DNA from: Pelodictyon phaeoclathratiforme BU-1
Lineage (GTDB): Bacteria; Bacteroidota; Chlorobiia; Chlorobiales; Chlorobiaceae
Assembly: GCF_000020645.1 (NCBI RefSeq)
Contig: NC_011060.1
Location: 1,254,501-1,318,500 of the forward strand
Length of the DNA: 64,000 bases
Direction of reading: 5' to 3'
The position numbers and the translations under genes are program-made. The notes beneath the pieces are model-generated. The model was not told the origin of the DNA. It ran no database searches and saw only the letters and a program-made list of their open reading frames with translations. Of the stretch, positions 49,262-58,448 are shown piece after piece. The stretch's first letter is position 1. Every line of letters begins with the position of its first letter.

Positions 49262-50336
49262 ATGCAAAAACTAACCGAGCATTACCAGCAATTACTGGGA
49301 TTTCCTGCCATCTGGGAGGTCGATGATGTCAACCTTTCCGTTTCTGGTCTGAAGATAGAAGTTCACCTCCGTTTTGTAGGCGATGAAGTAATATGCCCTC
49401 AATGTGGGGTGCGCGGGAAAGCCTATGACAAGGCCCCTGAACAACGTTGGCGGCATCTTGATACCATGCAGTTTGAAACCATCATCATAGCACGCATTCC
49501 CCGTTGTCAGTGCGAAACGTGTGGTGTGAAGACCATAGCAGTCCCTTGGGCGGCCCCCCATTCCCGTTTTACCCTCATGTTTGAAGGTTTTGCCGTTGCT
49601 CTGCTCCAGCACTGTTCCAGTGTACAAGCGGCCTCAAATATACTCAAGCTTGATTGGCATGCTGTGGATCAGATTATGAAACGTGCTGTAGAGCGAGGAC
49701 TTCTACGCCGTGAGCCCGATGATGTAGTGCATGTAGGTATGGACGAAAAAAGCTTCAGGTCGGGCCAGAAATACATCACCATACTCAATGATCTTGATAA
49801 AAGCCGAGTACTTGATGTCATTGAGGATCGGACACTGACAGCAACGAAAAAGCTGTTAGGAACCCTTTCAAAACAACAACGAAAGGCAGTTAAGTCGGTA
49901 TCGCTGGATATGTGGCAAGCCTTTGCAACAGCTACACATAAGCTCCTTCCTGCGGCTGATATTGTTCACGACCGGTTTCACATCAGCAAATATCTTAATG
50001 ACGCAGTTAACAAGGTTCGGCATCAGGAATCACAGGAACTGAAGAAAGATGGGGATACAAGGTTGGTTGGCTCGAAATACACCTGGCTTCGAAATCCCGA
50101 AAAGATGACCAAGAGCCAAAAAACACGGTTTAACGAGTTGATAGCATGCGAATTTAAGACCGGTGTGGCTTGGGTGTTGAAGAATATCTTTCGTGATTTC
50201 TGGAACTGCTCATCAGGACTGAGGGGCGAGATATTTTTCGCGTACTGGTGTGAGTTAGTCGACAAGACAAAACTGAAGCCACTGATAAAAGTGAAAGATA
50301 TGATGGAACGTCATAAAGGGAACATTCTCAATTACT
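49262..50336 (+). CDS. ISL3 family transposase, 5' exon
   Basis: The first 358 codons of an ISL3 (DDE) transposase: the N-terminal zinc-ribbon (CPQCGVRGKAYD; CQCETCGVKTI), a helix-turn-helix, and the DDE core with HVGMDEKSF, SLDMWQAFATA and the DRFHISKYLNDAV stretch, up to HKGNILNY. The group II intron interrupts here. In the unspliced reading a stop occurs ten bases further. The C-terminal exon continues at about 52165. Confidence 0.92.
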
Positions 50337-52164
50337 GTGCGCTGTAGCCAAGCATTATAAGAGATGAGGGAAGTCCCCTCGCATTCGGCTTGCAGGAGCA
50401 GGGTGCAAACCACCGTAAGCGGCATTAGTCAAAAGCCCTTGTCGTGAGCGTTACGGAAAAGGCATCGTAAAGATGTCAGGTGTGAGCCAAGGAAGACGAG
50501 TACAAACAAACTGCCGTGAACGTGTCGAAAAGATTAAGATGACATCAAAACTGAAGGGAGTAGTTAATTCAGGAAAAGTTTGGCGGAAACCTGTTTACTG
50601 GCCAAGCGGTGTCCGGCATAAAGGCAGCGTGATCCTGGTTCGGGCTCTTGTATTGAACTACAGGAACCTTCGTTGGCGATGCAAAGGGAAAGGCGCAAGT
50701 GTAAAAAGCGAGGCCGATAATACCAATGCGCCATCAAGGGACGGAGCGACTCGTACGAGCAATGAAAGCCTTGTAATGAGGCTGGAGCAAAGGGGTCGCG
50801 TCATCTGGTCATACAGTCATGTCAACTGTGCAAACAGAAGGAGCTTTTCGGTATGACAAAGCCATATGAAATTTCCAAAGAACTTGTCTTGAAAGCGTAT
50901 CAACAAGTGAAATCTAATGGAGGTGCAGCCGGTGTAGACCGAGAATCGTTACAGGCATTTGAAACAAAACTGAAAGACAACCTGTACAAGGTATGGAACA
51001 GGCTCAGTTCCGGCAGTTATTTTCCGCCGCCGGTAAGGGGTGTGGGCATTCCGAAGAAATCTGGAGGAGTGCGTATGCTTGGTGTTCCAACCGTGGCGGA
51101 CAGGGTAGCTCAAAGCGTTGTAAAAATGGTGCTTGAGCCCATATTGGAACCAGTTTTTCATGAAGATTCGTATGGTTATCGTCCGGGGCGTTCAGCTCAT
51201 GACGCTATAGCTGTAGTGAGGAAGAGAAATTGGGAATATGATTGGGTTGTAGAATTCGACATCAAGGGGCTGTTTGATAACATCGATCATGAGTTGTTAA
51301 TGCGCGCTCTTCGGAAACATTGCCAAACTCCTTGGGTTTTTCTTTACGTAGAGCGGTGGCTAAAGGCACCGATGGAGACCCCGGAAGGTGAGCTGATAGA
51401 ACGGACAAAAGGAACGCCCCAAGGGGGAGTGGTGAGTCCACTGTTGGCGAACCTGTTTCTGCACTATGCGTTTGACCGGTGGGTGAGCGAAAATCTACCC
51501 GGTGTGCCGTTTTGTCGGTACTCCGATGATGGCGTTCTTCACTGTAAAAGCAAGATACAGGCAGAGCTGGTAAAGCGAAAGATTGGTGAGCGTTTTCGTG
51601 AGTGCGGATTAGAGTTACACCCTGATAAGACGCAGATAGTGTATTGCAGGGATAGCAATCGCAAGGACGAGCATCCAGTAAATCAGTTTACATTTCTTGG
51701 TTTTACCTTCTGTTCACGGGAAGCCAAGAAGAAAGATGGAACTTACTTTATTGGGTTTCTGCCGGGAGTAAGCCGGGATGCACTGCGACACATGCGGCAG
51801 ACGATCAGAAGGTGGAAGCTACAGCTCAAAAACAGCTTGGAACTTGCGGATTTATCAGCACAGTTCAACCCGATACTGAGGGGATGGAAGAACTACTACA
51901 CGCGATTTTACGGTTCAGCAATGGCTCCGGTTTGGCAACACATGAACTATTACTTGGCACACTGGATGATGAGAAAGTACAAGCAATTGAGTGGGCACAA
52001 AACCAGAGCAAGCAGAAAACTGCGACTTCTGGCGGAAGAGAATCCAAACTTATTTGCGCATTGGAAAGCGGGGTATACCTCGATGGCTAGATGATGGGAG
52101 CCGGATGAGCGGGGACGTTCCTGTCCGGATCTGCGAGGGGCTGGAGGTGAAATTCCTCCGGTCT
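50337..52164 (+). mobile_element. Group II intron
   Basis: The 5' end GTGCG at 50337 is the canonical start. About 510 bases of structured RNA (domains I-III) precede the reverse transcriptase in domain IV. Domain V-like sequence GAGC...GGGGACGTTCCTGTCC (52097-52125) and a domain VI hairpin (GGAGG..CCTCC) with a bulged A precede the 3' end. The exact 3' junction is uncertain between about 52163 and 52170; joining the transposase frames needs an end near 52163. It lies in an ISL3 transposase gene on the sense strand. Confidence 0.85.
50853..52094 (+). CDS. Group II intron reverse transcriptase/maturase (LtrA-like)
   Basis: A 413-residue intron-encoded protein. The reverse transcriptase core shows GTPQGGVVSPLLANLFLHYAFDRW and the catalytic YSDD at 223-226 (most relatives have YADD). 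The maturase (X) domain ends WKNYYTRFYGSA. No C-terminal HNH endonuclease is present, so integration would not use second-strand cleavage by this protein. Confidence 0.95.
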   Translation: MTKPYEISKELVLKAYQQVKSNGGAAGVDRESLQAFETKLKDNLYKVWNRLSSGSYFPPPVRGVGIPKKSGGVRMLGVPTVADRVAQSVVKMVLEPILEPVFHEDSYGYRPGRSAHDAIAVVRKRNWEYDWVVEFDIKGLFDNIDHELLMRALRKHCQTPWVFLYVERWLKAPMETPEGELIERTKGTPQGGVVSPLLANLFLHYAFDRWVSENLPGVPFCRYSDDGVLHCKSKIQAELVKRKIGERFRECGLELHPDKTQIVYCRDSNRKDEHPVNQFTFLGFTFCSREAKKKDGTYFIGFLPGVSRDALRHMRQTIRRWKLQLKNSLELADLSAQFNPILRGWKNYYTRFYGSAMAPVWQHMNYYLAHWMMRKYKQLSGHKTRASRKLRLLAEENPNLFAHWKAGYTSMAR

Positions 52165-52317
52165 ACTCACCTCAAACATCAAGTCAGCAACGCTATATCG
52201 GAAGGAATAAACAGCAAAATCCAGTTAATAAAAGCAACTGCTCGAGGGTTTCGAGGCTTCGAAAGCTATCGAACAAGGATCCTCTTTTACTGTGGGAAAC
52301 TGGATATGAAAATCTGA
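52165..52317 (+). CDS. ISL3 family transposase, 3' exon
   Basis: The frame THLKHQVSNAISEGINSKI and RGFRGFESYRTRILFYCGKLD to TGA completes the transposase exactly where the 5' exon stops (…HKGNILNY). The third acidic catalytic residue of the DDE triad (E in SEGINSKIQ) lies in this exon, so active transposase requires intron splicing. Confidence 0.85.
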   Translation, partial: THLKHQVSNAISEGINSKIQLIKATARGFRGFESYRTRILFYCGKLDMKI

Positions 52318-52520
52318 GGGTGCCGTAAAATGAAATTTCTTTTCCATTAAAATGCGCGAAGAGCCATTCATCGAATAGTCGTGTAAGGCGCAATAGAGTA
52401 GCGCAGGTTAGCAAGTTAGCTGTCATTGTAACGTTACACAGCGGACAGCAACTACAATATATAAATTACCATTCCTTTGGTCAGAAAAATTCAAAATGAC
52501 ATATAGGTAACATTCAAATC

Positions 52521-53402
52521 ATGAGTAATATAAAAATATCCATACGTTTTTTTGATGACCGCGAAGTGCGAGCTGTTTGGGACGAGCAAAATGCCAAGTG
52601 GTGGTTTAGTGTGTTGGATATTGTAGCTTTGCTTACCGACCAGGACGACTACACCAAAACCCGCAACTATTGGAAATATCTTAAAGCCAAATTGAAAAAA
52701 GAAAAAAACGAGTTGGTTAGTGCTACTACCCAACTGAAACTTTTGGCAAATGACGGTAAACGATATTTAACTGATGTGTTGGATTATACTGGCATTATTG
52801 CCTTAGGCAAAGAATTTCCGGGCAAAAAGGCAAACCGATTTATTGAATGGTTTACCTATAGTGATGAAAGTATAGACGGAAAAAGCAAGACAAAAGCGTA
52901 TGCATTGTTTGAAAGTACTTTTATCAATAGCCTGGAAATTGGTTCAACCAAAGGTTTACAACAAATACATGCTTATTTATTTGGCGGATTATATGATTTT
53001 GCAGGGCAGATCAGACAAAAAAACATTTCAAAAGGCGGGTTTCAATTTGCCGTATCACGTTTTTTAGGTAGCACATTAAAGCAAATAGAAGCAATGCCCG
53101 AAACTACATTTGACGAAATCGTAAACAAATATGTAGAAATGAACATTGCCCACCCTTTTATGGAAGGTAATGGAAGAAGCAGCAGAATATGGTTGGATTT
53201 GATACTTAAAAAACGCCTTAAAAAATGCGTTGATTGGAGTAAAATAAGCAAACGAGATTACATGAATGCGATGATGTTAAGTCCAACCAAAAGTAGTGTT
53301 TTAAAAACACTTCTGGAAAAGGCGCTTACCACCAAAATAAACGACCGCGAAATGTTTATGAAAGGCATCGACTACTCATATTACTATGAAGAAAATGTCT
53401 AA
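52521..53402 (+). CDS. BRO-N/Fic domain protein
   Basis: A 293-residue protein. Residues about 1-105 resemble a BRO-N DNA-binding domain ([50 protein letters not shown]). Residues 120-293 form a Fic domain with the complete catalytic motif [12 protein letters not shown] at 211-222, predicted to transfer AMP or a related group to protein hydroxyls. No separate antitoxin gene is adjacent. A 75-bp piece of this gene, 73 of 75 identical, lies at 55655-55729. Confidence 0.88.
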   Translation: MSNIKISIRFFDDREVRAVWDEQNAKWWFSVLDIVALLTDQDDYTKTRNYWKYLKAKLKKEKNELVSATTQLKLLANDGKRYLTDVLDYTGIIALGKEFPGKKANRFIEWFTYSDESIDGKSKTKAYALFESTFINSLEIGSTKGLQQIHAYLFGGLYDFAGQIRQKNISKGGFQFAVSRFLGSTLKQIEAMPETTFDEIVNKYVEMNIAHPFMEGNGRSSRIWLDLILKKRLKKCVDWSKISKRDYMNAMMLSPTKSSVLKTLLEKALTTKINDREMFMKGIDYSYYYEENV

Positions 53403-53469
53403 TGAAAAACGGTAAAAAGCTGTGGCGAGCTTGGGGACATCCTGAAATCATGAACTTGCAATCACAAAG

Positions 53470-53582
53470 CAGAGTTACCTTTCTACGAACTAAACCAACC
53501 AGTTGAGGCATGCCGAGAGGTTCAAGACTTGATTCGTCGGCACTATGCTTATGTGCAGGAAATCGGTGACGCAGCGCAATAG
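53470..53582 (+). repeat. Dispersed degenerate repeat, copy B (best preserved)
   Basis: The frame ELPFYELNQPVEACREVQDL and IRRHYAYVQEIGDAAQ then TAG is intact, looking like the tail of a protein, but a stop lies just upstream and no gene body is attached. Other copies: about 47630, 55755, 58148 and 62042. Confidence 0.65.
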
Positions 53583-53624
53583 AAGCACAGCTTTTTCAGT
53601 GAAAGTACATAACCGTTAACTCTT

Positions 53625-54635
<1,011 letters not shown>

Positions 54636-54792
54636 TCGATCTCTTTTGTTTGGACAAACAACCAATCAGGAACAATCGGCATGAGTCACACCAAGCCGTT
54701 ATCAAACTAAATATAGAGGGGAGTGCGCTTAAAACAAAATCCATTCGGCGAACCCTGTGCCTCCATATTCCAGATATAAGAGACCGAGCATA

Positions 54793-54975
54793 CGAGTCGG
54801 CGACAAAAGGACACTGCGCCTTATCGGAAAATGGCTCAAGACGGGATATAACGAAGACGGGAAACGATATCGGCAAACAGAAGGCACACCGCAGGTGTCG
54901 GTGATCTCGCCACTGCTTGCCAACATCTATCTTCACTACGTGGTGGACGAATGGGTCGAACAGGAGAGACGTCGC
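54793..54975 (+). pseudogene. Fragment of a second group II intron reverse transcriptase
   Basis: The frame RVGDKRTLRLIGKWLKTGY, then EGTPQVSVISPLLANIYLHYVVDEWVEQE, matches reverse transcriptase blocks 3-4 of LtrA-like proteins but lacks the YADD region and everything else. The QV in place of QG also marks decay. DNA from 54666 to 54792 and 54976 to 55167 shows no gene. Confidence 0.7.
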
Positions 54976-55167
54976 CGAAACCATCATACCGAGCAGACGT
55001 TCACAACTACGTTAAGTAAACGCAACGATGGAACGTTCTTCCGTATATCGAAACAACTCTATAATATATTATATTGTAATACTATAGAATTGTAACCTGT
55101 ATTCGGTATTCAGTATTCAGGTGGCCGCTTTGCTGCTGGACGGTGTATTTTCTTTGAGCAGGCTCGC

Positions 55168-55343
55168 TTAACGCAAATCACTGATTTCGACTACCTTTTC
55201 TCCGGAACGCAACAGTTTGGCAGCTTTATCAAGTTTTTTTTCAAGCACTTCCCGCATTCTTGCATTCGATGTGTTTCCGCAAGTCACCCAGAGGAGCTGA
55301 GGTGGGGTATTGGAGACAGGTGCGCATCAATCCAGATGATCAT
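55168..55343 (-). pseudogene. DUF5615-type toxin, internal deletion
   Basis: The start MIIWIDAHLSP and the end LLWVTCGNTSNARMREVLEK and KLLRSGEKVVEISDLR are those of DUF5615 PIN-like toxins, but about 60 middle codons and the reading frame between them are lost. It begins inside the last codons of the DUF433 gene (overlap ATGA), the usual order of this pair. Confidence 0.75.
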
Positions 55344-55564
55344 GCCGCAATCACCGGATGGTCGAGTTTTTTGCTGGCATATTTCAATGCCGCCAGAATA
55401 TCCTCTTTTTCAAGATCGGGTAATTCCTCGATTATTTCATCCTGATTCAGACCTGCGGCAAGGAGGTCAAGGATGTCGATTACCCTGCCTCGCAGTCAAC
55501 GGATGCATGGACGCCCGCCGCACTGATAAGGGTTGATGGTAATCCGCTTTTGCCACTCGTTCAT
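55340..55564 (-). pseudogene. DUF433 antitoxin with in-frame stop
   Basis: From ATG 55564 the frame gives MNEWQKRITINPYQCGGRPC, I-R, stop, LRGRVIDILDLLAAGLNQDE and IIEELPDLEKEDILAALKYA. TGA replaces the expected glycine codon in the PCIRG motif (a one-base change from GGA). Otherwise the 75-codon gene is complete. Confidence 0.8.
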
Positions 55565-55654
55565 ATCATTTATCCTGATTATTTTATTTCTTGGGGTATC
55601 TGGGAAAGAAACGAAATAGTTTTTTAATCGTTCAAATCGGAAGGGCAGCTCTAT

Positions 55655-55729
55655 GGCATTATTGCCTTAGGCAAAGAATTTCCGAGCAAAAAGGCAAACC
55701 GATTTATTGAATGGTTTACATATAGTGAT
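55655..55729 (+). repeat. 75-bp duplicate of part of the BRO-N/Fic gene
   Basis: Matches 52791-52865 at 73 of 75 bases and keeps the frame ([20 protein letters not shown]). Nothing else of the gene is present, so it is a duplicated or left-behind fragment. Confidence 0.85.
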
Positions 55730-55754
55730 ATCATAAAATTGTAATGATAATAAT

Positions 55755-55800
55755 TCAGAGCTATCCTTCTACGGTACAAATCAACCAGTAGAGGTAAGCC
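55755..55800 (+). repeat. Dispersed degenerate repeat, copy C (short)
   Basis: Contains GAGCTATCCTTCTACGGTAC and AATCAACCAGTAGAGG, the central part of the repeat, then ends directly before the broken DUF1016 gene. Confidence 0.5.
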
Positions 55801-55809
55801 GCAAACCTT

Positions 55810-56614
55810 ATGGACTATCAACAGTTACTTGCCCTCTTCAAAGAGACCAACATCGAGTTGCAGCACAGAGCCGCCCGGTCGGTCGACACCTCCCTGGTGA
55901 TCCGGAACTGACTTTTCGGGTGGTACATTGTCGAATTTGAGCAGGGCGGAGCCGAACGATCTGAACTCTATGGCAAAGGCCTGATTAATCGGCTCTCAAA
56001 AGAACTCAAAACCCTTGGGTTAAAGGGTATCTCTTCGACTAACCTTAAATTGTGCAGAACTTTTTATCTGGCTTATCAAAAGATTGGTCAGACGCCGTCT
56101 GACCAATCTTTTGAAATTTCGGCTGGTTTGCAAAAGATTCAACAGATGCTTCCTGTGACATCTTTTGGTGCCATTGCCAGTGCTCCTGAAACTCTCTGTA
56201 ACACTGGCAGGCAGCTTAGCTCTCGGGTGGTCGCATTATGTTGCTTTGCTGACCAATTCGAATGCTGATGAGCGTCGGTTCTATGAAATTGAAGCCCGTG
56301 AAAACAGTTGGGGTGCCAGAGAGCTTGAGCGGCAGATATCGGCCTCGCTCTATGAACAGTTGACGCTCAGTCGTGACAAGGAGGGAATCAGGCAGCTCTC
56401 AGAGAAGGGGCTGATTATTGAAAAACCGGAGGATGTGATTAAAAGCCCTTGCGTGCTTGAGTTTCTGGATATGGAAGAGAAGAGCGCGTATTCAGAACAT
56501 GCACTTGAAACGGCCATTATCGACCACCTCGAACACTTTTTGCTTGAACTTGGCAAGGGGTTTCTCTTTGAAGCGTGCCAGAAACGGTTCGTCTTCGACA
56601 ACGACCCATTGTGA
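55810..56614 (+). pseudogene. DUF1016 (YhcG-type) nuclease pseudogene
   Basis: The frame MDYQQLLALFKETNIELQHR continues to an in-frame TGA at 55909-55911 inside RN-stop-LFGWYIVEFE, where relatives have Trp. The frame then stays open to about 56210, where it shifts to read WSHYVALLTNSNADERRFYE and onward, and ends FVFDNDPL at 56614 before the catalytic part of the nuclease domain. One stop, one frameshift and a missing 3' end make it a clear pseudogene. Confidence 0.9.
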
Positions 56615-56970
56615 ATAGAGTTGTTTTCGTGTTGTTTTTTCTCTTTGGATGAGTTGATGAATCATATTTTTTTTACATCCAAGTATTACAGCTTTATGGG
56701 GTAAGATCCGTCATTCGATTCAGCAGCAAAAGTTATCGTAGGGAATACCGTAAAACTATGTATAAAAACAACAAAGCAGCGGAAGGAGGAGCCAAATCAA
56801 CACCTGCTGATTCTTGAAGAACTGTAGTAATTTAAGGATTAATAACGTAAATTAAAGTATTCAGTATGGAAATATTTTTTCCGAAATCTGGGGATTCCTA
56901 CTTACCGCTTTTGTCACTTAATGTGTTATGATGAAAAATTATTTTATTTAATCATAAAAAAGGAGGTGTT
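56615..56970. other. Gene-free spacer
   Basis: AT-rich DNA with no open frame I can support. It must hold the promoter of the next gene, whose ribosome binding site AAGGAGGTG is at 56960-56968. Confidence 0.5.
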
Positions 56971-58034
56971 ATGTCTAAAGATCTATCAAAAAAACAGTAA
57001 TTGGTGTTTTGGCTAGTAATGATGACGTAATCGCCAATCAACGATTAATGACTGTTATTAATCAGATTTATAATTTAGAACTAAATCAAGATAGTGAGCG
57101 CTTAGATAATTTCCCATTTCATTTTGTTTTTACTGGTGGAACTTATGATCGCTTATTCTATGGTGATAAAAAGCTTAACTTAGCCCCGTTAAATCAAATA
57201 GTAGTTAATTGGTTGTTAAACTCATGTGGATTAACGCGATTAAAAAAAACAAATGAGGGGGGAGTAATTATTTTATCTGACTTAATTTGTCAGAGAAAAT
57301 TAAGTATCGTTTGGCCTTTTTTTGCACCTAATGCAAATCATTGGCAAAGAAACGAAAACTTAGCTTTAACTCGTTTGTGCGATCAATGGCATGCAAAACG
57401 ATTGATGAATATTGGCTCAGTTTTAGCATGGTATCATACTGAGTTTGAACTTGATAAAAATAGAAATTATCAAGCAGTACCATTGCAACTTGATATTGAG
57501 ACGATACCTGATAATATAGTACATGTTCCATTGGATACTCCATCTCAGATTAGCAATGAATTATTGTGTAGGCAAACAATTCCATCTCCTCTGGTAGAGC
57601 AACCTAAAAGATTTGAAGAAATGACCATTGCATTAATTGCTCATGATGATATGAAACCAAGAATGGTCGAATTTGCAGTCGATCATGAATATGAACTTGG
57701 TCAATTTTGTGCTATATTAGCAACAGGTACAACAGGGCGTGAGGTTGCTGCAGCAACGAATAGGACGATTGGAAATAAAATGATTCGCTATCATTCTGGT
57801 CCTAAGGGTGGAGATATTGAAATAGCAACAGCTATTTTATATGGTCATTGTGATGTTGTAATATTTTTTGTTGATCCCTTAAGTCCACACCCTCATATTG
57901 ACGATATACGTGTTGTTGTTCAGGCATGTATGGTTTCAGATAGAGTTGTGATGATCACTAATGAAATGCATGCAAGAGAGTTTATGACAAGAGCGGTTAG
58001 GGGTAAGCAGCAATTAAAGTTATATGCGATATAG
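56971..58034 (+). pseudogene. Tandem methylglyoxal-synthase-like domain protein, frameshifted at A-run
   Basis: A perfect ribosome binding site (AAGGAGGTGTT) precedes ATG 56971, but MSKDLSKK then meets TAA because of a seven-A run (about 56988-56994); eight A would continue TVIGVLASNDD into the 341-codon frame from 57009 to 58034. The C-terminal half (TIALIAHDDMK, ILATGTTGRE, SGPKGGDIEIA, FFVDPLSPHPH) is a methylglyoxal synthase fold with the catalytic Asp and His residues kept. The N-terminal half aligns with the same fold (VIGVLASNDD; FVFTGGTYDR; GGVIIL; WPFFAPNANHW) but has lost the active-site Asp. Function is unknown. Confidence 0.7.
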
Positions 58035-58147
58035 TTAAACCTGATATGAGTGCTTTAGCATAAAAAGAGCCCTCGCTTGAGGATTTAACGTATAATCTTG
58101 TAATGAGTAAGCCTATATATTTTAGAGTAACAGGGCGGATCGATAGG

Positions 58148-58260
58148 GGACGTTCATGAAATCATAAACTTGTAATGACCTCAATCCTGAGTTATCTCTA
58201 TACGATACACATCAACCAGAATAGGCATGCTGAGAGGTACAAGACTCGATTCGCCAGGCA
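58148..58260 (+). repeat. Dispersed degenerate repeat, copy D
   Basis: Starts GGGACGTTCATGAA (also in copy E) and contains ATCTCTATACGATACACATC and ACAAGACTCGATTCGCCAG. Two stop codons break its protein reading. The remaining 58035-58448 spacer has no gene. Confidence 0.55.
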
Positions 58261-58448
58261 TGGGTTCATTTTTTGCGCTTTTTGTGGTGCTGAAGCACTC
58301 AAGGAGGCAAATATATGGGTGCTTGACCTTCTGAATCGGCAGCATCTGCATGAAGGAGATATAAGACCGACATCGAATACGGCTCTATACACCATGGCGG
58401 TTTGAAGTGGCTTCGATTTATTCAGTAAACCGTAAATTATAAATCGCA

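Larger units (their letters stand above)
49190..52365 (+). mobile_element. ISL3-family insertion sequence carrying a group II intron
   Basis: The left end GGCTCTCCGCATAATTTAG at 49190 and the right end, whose complement starts GGCTCTTCGCGCATTTTAA, at 52365 match at 17 of 22 positions. The element is flanked on both sides by the identical 8-bp target duplication ATTCATCG (49182-49189 and 52366-52373), the usual ISL3 duplication length. Inside are a transposase gene split by a group II intron and the intron's reverse transcriptase. The perfect duplications show that it arrived as one unit and has not been rearranged since. Confidence 0.92.
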
